From Temnopleurus reevesii (lineage: Eukaryota > Echinodermata > Echinoidea > Temnopleuroida > Temnopleuridae), in NCBI GenBank assembly GCA_036244855.1, contig BQKZ01000626.1, positions 11,086-75,085 on the forward strand: a stretch of 64,000 bases of DNA, read 5' to 3'. This document shows positions 23,101 to 37,100 of the stretch, one piece after another. How positions within the stretch are numbered: the first letter of the stretch is position 1; the number at the start of each line of letters is the position of its first letter. A model generated the notes under the pieces. The model was not told the DNA's origin. It saw only the letters and a list, made by a program, of their open reading frames with translations, and made no database searches. The position numbers and the translations under genes were made by a program.

Positions 23101-26100
23101 ATACCATACATGTATGTTTCAAACCTCCCATTCTCTTCCATCTTCCAATCTCTCTTTATCTTTGTTTCACTCCCTAATTGTCAGTCTGTCTCTGATTTTT
23201 ATCAATCTGTCTCTGTCTGCCTATTTTTCTATCTACAATTTGCAATCTTAATGTGACATTGAAAATAGCAGAATGGATTGACATATAAAAAAAATTATTG
23301 CAAATGCAATGAAACAAAAAATTATCATCATCATCTCCATTTTACCCCTAATAAATATCTTCAAAAACTAAAGATCGCTCATGCCATGCACGCCATCACC
23401 TACATAATAACATACATGTAGTCCCTTAAAGAATGTCATTACGGTGGGCTTGATTAAATGAACATGATAATGGTACATCCTACAGAGCGGATGTGAATGC
23501 TGTCATTTCGTTGCAATGGGAGATGGAATAACGATGTAAACATCTCCGGTTCCACCTTCCGCTAACCTTGTTTATATTCGACTTGCTTGGATTCAAGTAA
23601 TACAGACATGGCATCATTATCCTATGCTCATTGTTTTGAATCACTCTATTCTAACAAATAATGAGAGAATTGTATTTCAAACACTTTACAAACTTTTTAA
23701 ATATAAATTGAACAGAATTCACAGGTCTCCAGTGTCATCATAATTTAGTACATGTATATTGAAAATCTGATTAATGGACAGCATGGTAATACAGAAATCG
23801 CGCACCTACAGAAAAATGCATGCAGGTTGAAGCACAGCAATTAGGGCGAATATGGAGTTTTGGAATAATGATGAGATCTAGAAGCACTGCAGTTTATTTG
23901 TAAATAATAATAATAATAATAATAGATGCAATTTATATAGCGCACGTATCCACTCTGCTGAGTGCTCAAGGCGCTTAATATTATTATACCTAAAATATGT
24001 TGACAAAGTTATTAATTGTGACATTTTAAAGTGTCCAGTACCTGGATTCGCCAGTAGTACCCTTCAAGTAGTACCCTTCAAACTTCATTTAGGGCTCTTC
24101 AATAGTTAGGTTGAGATTATCTGGCCTTGCCCTTCTTTACTTATTTATTAAAACATTTATCTCTTCAAAACAAGGTAACGAAAATTGCAAAGTTCAAATA
24201 ACAAATTCCCTTTGTGTAGTCACAGAGGTGTCGTAATGTTGCCATGGGATATTCATCAATAATTCATTGCTATTCTTTCACTATCCTTGAAAATGACCTC
24301 ATTTTACTTGACCTGTTGTTAATAGGTGACTAGGACGAACGTCATATCAATGTTTATCTTAATGCTCATCTGTCTGATACAAAATCCTTTGTCAGAATTA
24401 GGATTGTAACATTTTTACAAACCATATGAATATTTTGTTCTTTCACAGTTACACCATTTTCTTTGTTTTTTCAATATCGAGGCACTACTCATTCTACTTT
24501 GGGCAAGAAAAAAAATTGTTTGGATGACCTCCAATGCGATTTTTAAAAAAGAGCGTTGCTGGTTGGTCCGAGAAATTTTTTTAATTATCATTTTTTTTTA
24601 TTTTTCAAACAAAACTTATGCAATTCATGAAGAAAATAAGAATAAGAAGGGGATGAAAAGCCAAGGATCATTTTAGAATGTCTTTTCAACTCGCATTTCA
24701 CAGGTTTCAAAGAATTTCGGCTAATAGATATCTGTACATCAAATGTTGGAAGCCTTTTAATCACCCAGATGGGAGACAAGTGCGGAAGATGTGCTGACAA
24801 GATTAAAGATCAATCGCAGATGACTGTCTGAACATGAATTAATGTGCATTCAAATAAGCGTTGTCCCTATCATGTTTACACATAATGCATCTCTACAGCG
24901 TTAGTCATGATGTTGAAGAATATTCGTTAGGCTGATTGGCTAACAAAGATTATGGTCTTCAGCTCTTTCTGATTTTAAAGATCTCCGTCTCTGCAGCTAT
25001 CTTTTGTAGGTTTTTATATTGATCTCGCTCAAACAATTTTTTCCCAGACATCTTCTCTCATTGTTTTCTTTTATAAACTATTTCATCTATCTTAAATTTA
25101 ACTTGATCTTCGTCCTTCAGTTTCTAAGAATAACAAGAATTATCAATAAGACATTGAATTTTTATTTTGCCATATTCAATATTTTCACAGATATGCTCTT
25201 AAATATCAATATCTTCAAAGACCATTTTCCTTAATTCAGTTAGTAATCCTTTCCTATTCAATTTACATAGTATAAAAGTATTCAACTATTGATGGGATTA
25301 CCCTGTTAAAATAAGAAAGTAAATTTATATTCCCATTTTTCTCCTCTTCCTCTTCCTATACCTCATGCATGCATGCCTCCCTCCCTCCCTCCCTCCCTCC
25401 NNNNNNNNNNNNNNNNNNNNNNNNNNNNNNNNNNNNNNNNNNNNNNNNNNNNNNNNNNNNNNNNNNNNNNNNNNNNNNNNNNNNNNNNNNNNNNNNNNNN
25501 NNNNNNNNNNNNNNNNNNNNNNNNNNNNNNNNNNNNNNNNNNNNNNNNNNNNNNNNNNNNNNNNNNNNNNNNNNNNNNNNNNNNNNNNNNNNNNNNNNNN
25601 NNNNNNNNNNNNNNNNNNNNNNNNNNNNNNNNNNNNNNNNNNNNNNNNNNNNNNNNNNNNNNNNNNNNNNNNNNNNNNNNNNNNNNNNNNNNNNNNNNNN
25701 NNNNNNNNNNNNNNNNNNNNNNNNNNNNNNNNNNNNNNNNNNNNNNNNNNNNNNNNNNNNNNNNNNNNNNNNNNNNNNNNNNNNNNNNNNNNNNNNNNNN
25801 NNNNNNNNNNNNNNNNNNNNNNNNNNNNNNNNNNNNNNNNNNNNNNNNNNNNNNNNNNNNNNNNNNNNNNNNNNNNNNNNNNNNNNNNNNNNNNNNNNNN
25901 NNNNNNNNNNNNNNNNNNNNNNNNNNNNNNNNNNNNNNNNNNNNNNNNNNNNNNNNNNNNNNNNNNNNNNNNNNNNNNNNNNNNNNNNNNNNNNNNNNNN
26001 NNNNNNNNNNNNNNNNNNNNNNNNNNNNNNNNNNNNNNNNNNNNNNNNNNNNNNNNNNNNNNNNNNNNNNNNNNNNNNNNNNNNNNNNNNNNNNNNNNNN

Positions 26101-28116
26101 NNNNNNNNNNNNNNNNNNNNNNNNNNNNNNNNNNNNNNNNNNNNNNNNNNNNNNNNNNNNNNNNNNNNNNNNNNNNNNNNNNNNNNNNGCAAACCTTCCC
26201 ACAAAATGCATGCTTTTAAAAGCAGACATTCCCACTGTGAGTCATCCTTCGTCACTAAGATGCATCATCCATAACATCAAAGTGCATTATGGGATAGAAA
26301 GTGAAACCGGAACCTAATCTACAGGTTGGCATTGTAATGGATGATATACTAATGATTCTAGTAAGAGCAGACAATGGTAAATCTCCCGTCTTTCATTGAG
26401 CTTTATGAATATAGCATGACAATCACCTTGACTACATACATATACAGTCAGTTTACAATGCAAGAGTCATCCGTGATAACAAAAAATAGTCTGGCTTTTA
26501 GCAGATGACACTATAAAATCCCACTAGAATAGCTTGTTGAAAATTTGGAAATAGCTGTATTCGAAAATGTTGAATTCTTACAAAAGATCTAGATGAAAAC
26601 AATTTATATAATTGACATGTAGGGATACTTTAATTCAGACATAAATGTCTGAGTGATAATGTCATGTCCCAGTTGATGGAGAAAAAAAGATAATGATTTA
26701 GAGAGGATCAAATTAATATGGATTTGTATTATAGCAGGCTCATTCAGAGCTAGCTATTTTTCATTTCCATTCAATTCAACATTTGTTTCAGAAAAATAGT
26801 AACAAACACATGATGGTTGGAAACCAGAACACTCAAAAACTAATCAACTAAAATAAAGAAACTGTAACTAGCACAAATACTAGTTAGTAAATTGCCTATC
26901 AGATTATTAAAAACATTAAATGCAACTTATCAGCTCTCTATTCAAAATATGAATTGATTTCCTTTTGTAATTTGCAACTCTAATTGAAGGAGCTTTATTA
27001 GAAGCCAATTTAAAACAAATGAAAATTCCTTCCCATTTACATTTCAAATCATCAATGTGTACCCAGAAAATTTTAATTCAATATCAATCTGACTATGACT
27101 GATTGGGGAACGAGATGTCAGAATGCAATGAGAAAAATATTCTGATGTGACGCTCAGCACAAGAAAGGTGTCTTGTGTTCAGAGTATGAAAAATGAAGGA
27201 GAAAAAATATTTGGAAGAAAAATTATATTTCATTATGTCTTTATATAATAAAATCAAACCCTGAATTAAATATAATATATAATATACATAGATTTATGCA
27301 TAATTACTATACTAAATATATTCAGCTGCGCTAATTATGTCTTAATGCCAAATTGTACATAAAAGTTTTTTAAGAGAAATTAAAACATAAAAAAATTGAA
27401 TTTTTTCATAGAGATATTACATACTACCTTTAATGAGTATATAGAACTTTTTTCATCAAGTGTTTCACATTTTGAAGAATATTGTAAAAGCAATGGGGAT
27501 CATATCATATACGGAACAGCGATAACATCTGTGTTCTAGAGATCCTCCCTATCCTCGTGATATTCAGCTCTAATGCACCACACGTCAGATCCATCTCTCA
27601 TGGTTTGCTTGTCTCACGGCAAAGATGTGAGAAGTATTTTGCACTGAATCATTTCACAATGGTAATGAAAGTCAAACAAAAAGAAAAAGGATGAGCAAAG
27701 ATTGCCCAAAATGTCAAGGCCGCGTAGCAGCTCGTGGAGAAAGTCATACGAGAAGTTAAATTGCATTCCGACTCATTCATGGGTGCATGGTGAAAATCTG
27801 TCTTCATCTATGAACCGAAATGCTTTGACAACTTTAACTTCAAAACATTTTTTCCCTCTCTCTCTTTCTTTTCATCTCCGGTTTTCTTTTTGTGAGGATC
27901 ATCTCTTGCCAAAATAAACGTCTTTTATAACCGGTAGATTCAATAACCTGGATAATCTTGAACCCGGTATAAGTTCACTGCAAAGGATGGTTGTGATTCA
28001 TGTCAGAATCTTACCCTAGAAAGCATTTTGAATGCATTCCGTTATGAATGAAGATTCTAGTTCATGCCAAAAGGGCTAAGGATTCATCTATATATTTCAA
28101 ACTAGTCTCTCTCACC

Positions 28117-28157
<41 letters not shown>

Positions 28158-31100
28158 TGACATACATTCCATGGCAACTTCCATGGCAATATTTCTAAAA
28201 TTAAACAAATGCTTTCTTTAAAAAATATTCCAAATATGTTTATAATGATTTGTGAAATTTAAGAAATAAATAGCTTATTTGCAACATTTAAGAAATAAAT
28301 AGCTTATTTGCCACGAGCACAAAGCAATCTTTTAATGCCTATTTGATCACTTCCCAAATAAGTATTTAGTTACTCATAATGCACTGATCCCTTTACAATA
28401 AGTAACTGTATCCTACCTCAAAGTGACTACTGTCAACATGACTGATGTTTCTTAATATATTCATATCTAAAGTAGATAACATATTTGAAAATCAAAATAT
28501 TGAGCTGTAAAATGAACGTTGAGAAATACAAAGACATCAAAGAACATGAATAACATAATTTCCAATTTTTTTCTGTGCATTTAAACTTTTAAAATCTATA
28601 CCAAGTTGCTATTTCTTAAAACTCTACAATTTACACCTCAACATGTATTAATATGAAATAAAAGCAAACATTTACATATCACTTTCCTACAGCGCTAAAA
28701 ATGCATTGGATATAATTACAAACCAATATCATTATGTGGTAGCCGTGAACAAGAATAAAAAATTCTGCAGATATCCATTTACTTCACCTGGGAAGAGTGC
28801 AGCAGTGTTGATCAATCTCTTGCAGAAAGAAATTTACACAATGCAATTTGAACTTCTGACTCTTTGACTGAGAGCCTAGAGTGCTACCCATTGTGCTATA
28901 TAGTACCTCCATGGAAAGGGAATGAATAAAAAGGAAACTTACATTTTTCTCCTCCAATTTGTTGATTTCAAATTTAGTGTCAAGAAGCTTCTGGCTGAGC
29001 GTCAAGACTTCTCGGTTTAGAGCTTGCTTCTCTTTCTCATATGCAGCAGCCTGGATGATAAGATATGAAGAGAAAAATAATCCTTAATAAAGTGTGGAAT
29101 ATATTGTCAGAGTTATATGGAAATCATCTTACAGATAGGCTACAAAAGATGCATATCAAATTGGAAATAGAAAAATTCCATTGCTCCACATTAAGTTTGA
29201 CGCCGAAACAATTAAAAGAGAATTTTACATTTTAATATTATCACATCTAACACAATGACATGTTTTATAAAGTAGCAGCAAATTGCACTCTTCTTTATGA
29301 AAACTCTTACGTTATCAAGGGATCAGGATGCAGAAAGTGATGTTGAAAGAGCTGATGTATTCACAAGTTGCTTTACATGCCTAAATATATCTATGTAGGA
29401 TATTAGGACTACATTTTTGCTTGTATTCTGTGTATTTTACGTCGAACAGGTCAATCCGCCATTGTTCCTACCGTGTGCTAAGTGCTTTAGCATGGGGGAG
29501 CGTCGGCCTGAAACAGGCGGTGCGATCGGTGGTATTGTCTGCGGTGTGTGAGTTAGCGTTCATTTTGTACGTGAAGCATGTTCTGTGAGGAAGTACGACC
29601 ACACCAGGTTGTTTTATTTTGTGAGAATTAAGCCATTTCTAGGTCGATTTCATTCAAACAAACTATGAACATGCTCTAATTTACTATTGAAAAACTGCAT
29701 TATGGTAATAATTTTACTGCAGCTCGCAAACTAGTTAAATATCTGAAGCGCCCTCCTCCAAAAACTGGTCTTGCGCTTTAACATTTCATTCTTATTTGAA
29801 AACTCAACACATGACTGAAACCAATAAGTAAATGTACACAAGAAATGATGGTCTGAGGAAACAAATTTAAACAAAATAGAGGAAACAGAGGGGTCTATTC
29901 AGTGAAGAGGCGATAGAAACTGAAACATAAAGGCAAATTTGAGAAAGAATGAAGGCTTGTTATATGTACATATGAGGATTAGGAACATACAAACATAATT
30001 ACTCTCTGTTATTGCAGGGATATACAGGATAAGTAATTTAAAATGGGGTGATTTATCTTCTCTGTGTCCAGGAGCCAGATTATGATTGCATGAACTCATA
30101 AAGAGTAGCGATAATTCATTATTTTTTATTACTTTTAGTCTCGAGAGATTAATGATACATGTATATAAAATCCACATAAGAATAAGGCTTCTCAAAATAT
30201 ATAAAATGGCTGTAATGAATTCATGATTTGCGGGATATCCCCTTTGGTTCACAATATTCTAACGCAATTCAGAAAATCATCAGTTGGAAATAATCAATCC
30301 GGAATTACAGCGCTGGCTTGCTAAAATAAATACCAGTTATATAATCTATTCAAGCAGCAACTTTCTGCAATGTCTAAATGAAGAAGAGTGCAACAGATTA
30401 CATTTGATATTCATGGAGATCCTATTGGGAAACGGCAGTTATGAATAATCTATGAAACAGTCCCAGGAGGCAAGGTTCTTTCATATTTAATCTCACATTT
30501 AAAGTGAGTATCTGTCTGAGATTATTTCAAGGACTGCAGGCTCAAATTTCATGGGTGCGTTTTATCTAACCTGAAGTACATATCGTGGCAACAGATAGTA
30601 ACATAAAAATAGAAATGGATGTATTGAATCTCCTTCTAGACAGAGATTAACGTTGGTGTAAATTGAGAGAACTGCTCTTAAGAATGAAGTAATTATTTTC
30701 AATTGTTAGGCCAAATAGTAATCACCAAAAATTTACAAGCATATTGGTTGTCATTGTTGTTTTTTACTTTTTTTATTCATGGTAAGTGCAATTTGTTAAA
30801 AAGTCCTACAGAACATACTGCAGTCACTTAGAGTACACTATTCTGATAATTCCAGTTATATATCTTTCAAATCTTAAAAAGCACCTGGAGATTCATTTGA
30901 CATGGCCTTTTTGTTGTATAATCTGCAAAGATATCCCAATGCTTCACACAAGACTCAAATTTGAGACAACTTGAAAGAACCATATTTAGTATAAACTCCA
31001 TAACCAGAGTACCAGGCATTGGGGAAATCACATATTAATTTGGATTGAATCTTGCACTTCTGGTTCAAACCATGATTGTGTCTTTTGGATGGGGACTTTA

Positions 31101-34100
31101 AAGGTCTGTCCCTCTTTCTCTCTTTTTCTCCTGGCATAATATATATGTGAATGATACACGGCATACAACCTAATAATAATAATGATAAGAACAATGGTGG
31201 CAACTTGTACAGCGCAGAGGTCCACATTATTGGTGCTCAATGCACTGAAAGTTTTTCACCCAGTATTATGCAGCTTTAGCTGGCAGCCACTTCGACATCT
31301 CCATTACAAGGAATTTCTTCCTGCTATGCCCATCCACCTCACCTGCGTCAAGCGCAGCACAATGTTGAAGAATTTGTTGATGAAAGAAATAAATGCCACG
31401 GCTTGGATTTGAAGCTACAACCCTCTGGTTGAAAGGCGAGAGTCAGAACCACTACACCACTACTCCAGTGCACGTCAAGCATCATAAACCCGTTGGCTAC
31501 AGAATTCTTATATTGCCATATACTTTGTACACGGGCCAATTACTGGTTCTAGCGGCCAATGGGTTGACATTTTTTTGCACTGTTCTTCTGTCTAACCCAT
31601 ATGACATAAACAAACATGACCCAACTCTGGAATGTACTTTCCCTGTACATGTGTATAAAAGATGGAGACTGCTCGAGTATTGTGGAAAAATCCATAAGAA
31701 GCTAGAAGGCATGGGAACTAGGATGGCATACATCAAAGATAGCAAACATGAGAGAAAGACTGTCTGAACTATCCCAAGTCGTGGAATTAGCTCGCTATTT
31801 TAGATGCATGCATGTAGGTAACTAACCCAGTCAGAATTTGATTTTGCTAATTTGTAGTGCAGATATGATCAGTGTTAAATCGCTTGTATGATGAAATGTA
31901 ATAGAACAATAAAGTAACAAACTACAGGTGATTCCTGTTTTGACCAAATGGTTTATGAAGGAACAATGTGAGACATTGACTAAATGACCATTAAGGAATG
32001 AGCGCAATAATTTGCGCATGGTAATGCTCATTCCAAATATCAGGAGACCGGATAATGCTGACTGGATATATCAAGCTAATTTGCAATGGAAGATAATGGT
32101 AACTCAAACTCAATCTTTCTGACTTGGAGTAGTGCAGACTGGGCTACTGAATCTTGAGATAATTCACAAAGGAGGATATGATCCGGCTAAAATCCTATGA
32201 TCAGGTTAACTGAGGATAGTGCAGCGCCGACCGGCAAGAGAGAAGACTGAGAAACCCAAGACCGCCATCAGTCTCCTTTTCATCCTCGCCTCGCCACAAA
32301 GGAGACACAAGATGTGCAGCGGTGCAAGCCAACCACATTTGGGCAACATAATAAATCAAGAGCAAATAGAAGTAGAAATCGGGCACTTTTGTAAAGAAAG
32401 GTTTCTATTCAAGGCTCAATGGGAATTTGACATCGGGTCAATGAACGATACTCGAAGGGCTGGCGGGAGAAAGTGCAAACCGTTTAACATGAGAAAGAGA
32501 AAGTACAAGATGTTTATTAAACATGAGGCCTAAATTGACGCTCTTCTATGGGTCCATATTTCACACACACATTGCCTGAAAACATAGCGACCATTAAATG
32601 GTGTTCAAGGAAGTGACAAGAATCGTCACTTTCCCAGACGTTACAGTTGTTATGCCAGTACAAATTAACATTACAGGTTCTTTTTCACAAGCCTGCAGGC
32701 AACCTTCATTCTGCGATTATTATGATTTTTACAAAGAATTTTTAGAAAAATCGCATACAAACAAAAGAAGACGAATGAAACCAATCGCTTTTGTAAAACC
32801 CCTCACAAACTATTTGTTTTCCAGTTTTTATTGGAACTTTTGAATATAAGGAAGTATCTTCTTTATTGATGTCACTGTTTACCAATGCAGACAACAATGA
32901 TGGTGGAATAACAAGCAACCGTTTCTTCTATCATGAACTCAAATCTGATGAGATGAAATAAAATCTGGGACATTCATCCTCTTCGCCATCTACTAAATCA
33001 AGATTCATCCTTTCTTGCATTTGTCAATATTTATCTCTCACAAGAAAGTAGATCAATCTAAACAAAAACCTTCTCAATGTCTCATCTAAAAGGAAGCTTT
33101 TACAATACAGGTTGGACCATTTACGTCACATTTCCTTTGTGTAAACAGCATAACTTGGAGAATACATATCTACTGACATGGGGGATTTCTAAATTCCCTT
33201 TTTAGGAGTATTTCTCTCTCAGATATGCTTCTACTTTGCTGGAGTCATAGTAAATAAGGCTGTCTCCATGTACTAAGCTGTGTTTTCTACTATAATTTGA
33301 AATATTAAGTACTCGGCATTTCTCATCAAGACATTTTTTTTTGCAAAATAAATTTTGCTAATCAAAATATGAAAAAATAGCTCATGCACATGTAAGTGAA
33401 AAATGCAATATATTTAATATGTAGGATGTTCATGACAGCTGTAATCATTCACCCATATCTTAGCCATTTACAATAAATGCTTAGGTTCTATTTCTAAAAT
33501 TAGTTGGAAGTACTTTCGTCAAATGGTCTGACGATCATAAAATGCAACTGTGCAAATATAGTTACAAACAACTAAATGCCAATCATATTTAAAAATGCTT
33601 TTCATCTCATTTTTACAGCAGTTGCATTCATTCACATCACAATGCCCCAAACTGCACATGCATCATTCCAGCAAGAAAGATAGAACAACAGTGGTCGTAA
33701 ATATCTAACTGCTGCATTCGAAGGCTGTATCTACATGACAATGCTGATCAGCGACTCCAATCAATACAATGGCGAAGCANGCGAAGCAAGTCCCACTATT
33801 AATTTCACACTAATTGGATCATATGGTCTATCCCATCACGCAATTCATCGCCATGTTTTCCCATAATTATTGTCATGGAAAGCGAAGGTGGCAAAGTTTA
33901 TTGAAAGATGATTGTGTAAGCCGGGGCATGAGTGGAGGATGCAAGGTTTTTCCAGCGTTTTACAACTTATGAGGAGCGGCGCAGGCCAAGGGAATTTAAT
34001 TAAAACCAAATGAAAGTCAGTGTGTTGATATATTGCAATAAATTACTGGTGAGTTTGCTCACTCTCCTGTACTAAGTAAGCCATTGGGAATGCAACATGA

Positions 34101-37100
34101 CCAGCAATTATTGTTTAATAACAGGTTTGTTAAACTTTAACTATGAAGATGTACATGAGAAATGGACTACATGTAAAATCATCTTTCATTATTTTGTTAT
34201 AGCCTTTCATTAATCAGTTAGTTGGGTATAATTTGGGAATATCAGCCAAAATGCAAAGTTTTAACAAAAGAACATCTGTAAAATTATAAATCCTGTTTAA
34301 TCATTACAAAGAACAGACTATTACAAGTCGTGTTTCAATGATGTTTGTTTCCTTAAAATCATAAAAATGGTACAAAAACATGATTTTTTAATCTCAAAAT
34401 TCATAAAGCATTGGGAGGTCTTTAATAGTTCATGCAATTTTTGTTGATAATACATAAATAAAGTCTATCCAGATAACAGGATTATCCCATATTCAGTAAA
34501 ACAAAAATACAAATATTATATTCTTATATTAATCATTTACTAATAATGACTCATCAGATGACACACAGGTTCACACAATGTAATTAGTACGTTCATATCT
34601 ACTGCAGATGTAGCATGAATTTGAATAACCTTTCATCAAGTTGTTCTGTATTTATGATCATACTTTCAGGTAAACATAGCTTAGTTGGTGAATAGTTCTA
34701 TGGCATTCATGGATTTCTATATCATTTTTTTTGGGGGGGGGGTAATTCTAATACAGAAGTCAGCAATGTCTTGTAGTTTAAGGTCCCATTTGATTTTTTT
34801 TCACCAAATAAATGCACAGCATTAAAAAATAAATATTATTTGTGCATTTTGTGCATATGAAATACAAAAAGAAAACACATAGCAGTTTTAAAAAAATGAC
34901 CGGTGAATGATTTGCCAACTTTTGTCACTTTAAAACACATGCAGTACTCTGCATATTTACATTTACATTTATCCTTTAAAACCAACATTCACAAAACATT
35001 TCATAATCCTTATAAAAAAGCATTACTTGCAGAAAGGCCTAAACAGCAGCAGTTCACAGCCACTGTAATATGATCTGCTCAACCAATCCAATGTAACAAA
35101 CAAGTCACATATCTCTCATCCACTCCCTCCTACAAATCACTCCTATAACCTTCCTCCTCTCAATCAGTATCACATAAACTTTGAAACAGACATTATCATC
35201 TGCCATTTGTGTAGGATATGACCTTTGTCCTCCCTCGCTTCATCATAGATTGGAAATTACGAGGAGGTAGGCCAGGCCATATTAACATCAGATTGGGGTG
35301 GCATTTTGAAATGGCAGGATGGATCAACACCCCCCCCCCCGTCACCCCCTCCCACTTAATGGATATACAAGGTAATTGAACTTGATGACAATACTCGTAA
35401 ATAGAATGACCTTTCCCCTTCCCCTCCCTGCCTCCATCACTGAATCATAACATGCGTGACAGAGACAGGACATGGCTGTATTAGCATCAGATTGGGGTGA
35501 CATTTTGGAATGGTAATTCATGAAAGAGCGGGCCAATGTGCCTTACTATAGCCACCTGTAAACCTGGGCATACATCCCTCGGAGATAAAATCTGATACAC
35601 ACCGATAAAACCCTGTCCTCACTCAATCCTCAATTGCTATTTACATAAAGCGAGCCCTGCATCGAGCCCCTCTTCTCCTACACTGCATTCAAAACATCTC
35701 TTGAGCATGTGTTCATGAAGCGTGAAATGTGCAGAAGAAAACTGGTGATATTGTGAATTTCAACATTATAAAATGCCATCACAACATTACTTTATATTAT
35801 CCCATTGATTCATACTAGAAAACACATTGCGAAGAGATTTCAATGGTTTGTACTTTATATATTTCATGTCAGCTTCCTGAGAAACTTTAATTCCTAAAGT
35901 GCTTCTAAGCTTGCCAATTTTGATCATTGTGGTTATGAAAAGATTGATTTCCACTGACAAGTTGTTAGCACAAGAACAGTGCTGTTACACCACAATTTAA
36001 AAAAAAGAAAAGAATAAAACATTATGAAATGAAAAGCAAGAGCTTTTGCTAAAATGCCCATTAAATCCCAAAACCAAAAGAGATGACAGAAAAACAAAGC
36101 TTGCACATCGGTCACATCATAAAGACTGTATTCAATGGTCTAGACAGTCAAATGGTTCTTCAAAGAACAGAAATGAAATAATAATTGGCAATTTCATCTA
36201 TAAAGCACATTATAAAACGCCTCTATTCCTCATAGCAAATTGACTTCCGTGTATTTTTTCCTCGTCAAGTAAATTTGCATTTCCCATATTGAACATTCGC
36301 ATATAATTGCGGTTCATGGTATGGTCTTTGTACCAGGTAAGTCTGATTATAAATTGCATGGTCCAGACAACCGCATCATTGATTTCAGGCTCGACAACCT
36401 CATGAATATCCGTTAATCTTAGAGAATAGAGGAAGTTGATCATTGTGGGTTGCTAGAAGGGTGTATAAGGCTGTGTTATTTTTATTACGTGGAGGTATCA
36501 TGGTGTAGTGGTTCTGACTCTCGCCTTTTAAACAGAAGGTAGCGATTCACAACAAACAACCCATGGCATTGATTTCCTTCAGCAAGAAATTAATTCTATA
36601 TTGAGCTGCACTCAACCCAGGTGAGGTGAATTGGTACCAATCAGGAATTTCTTTCTTTTTTTAATGCTTGAATGCTTGTAGCAACAAGCTAAATGCATGC
36701 CTCAGAAAGAGTGAAGAACTTCACTTTTGCAAACCCTGGCTCATAGATGGGCAATCACCATTTCTTGATTTATTCTCTTCCTTTCTCCTCTTTCCACTTT
36801 TTCGTTATTTGCAAAGTGCCTTGAAAACTCTGCAGAGTGGATAAGTGTATATAGATTGCACATATTACCATTATCATTGGATGACAGCATTCTTTTGCTT
36901 TGTGATGAAAATCATCAATACATTTTCTTATAAACAGAAGACAATTATCATGTATGTTTACATTGCAATTTGTTTATATCTTGTATAACATCAACTAACC
37001 CATTAAACTTGGTACATGTTTAAAATCCAACTCCCCAAGCTTTACAATCAGAATTTAATTGCTATGATTATTACATGAAAAATGTCAAGTAAAAACCAGA

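Noticed and set aside
25356..26317. Long ORFs on both strands across 25.4-26.3 kb
   Set aside because: They consist almost entirely of N; only CCCT-repeat codons and short flanks are real.
31182..31767. ORFs of 76 and 124 codons
   Set aside because: They read through a minus-strand SINE copy; similar peptides arise from the other SINE copies.
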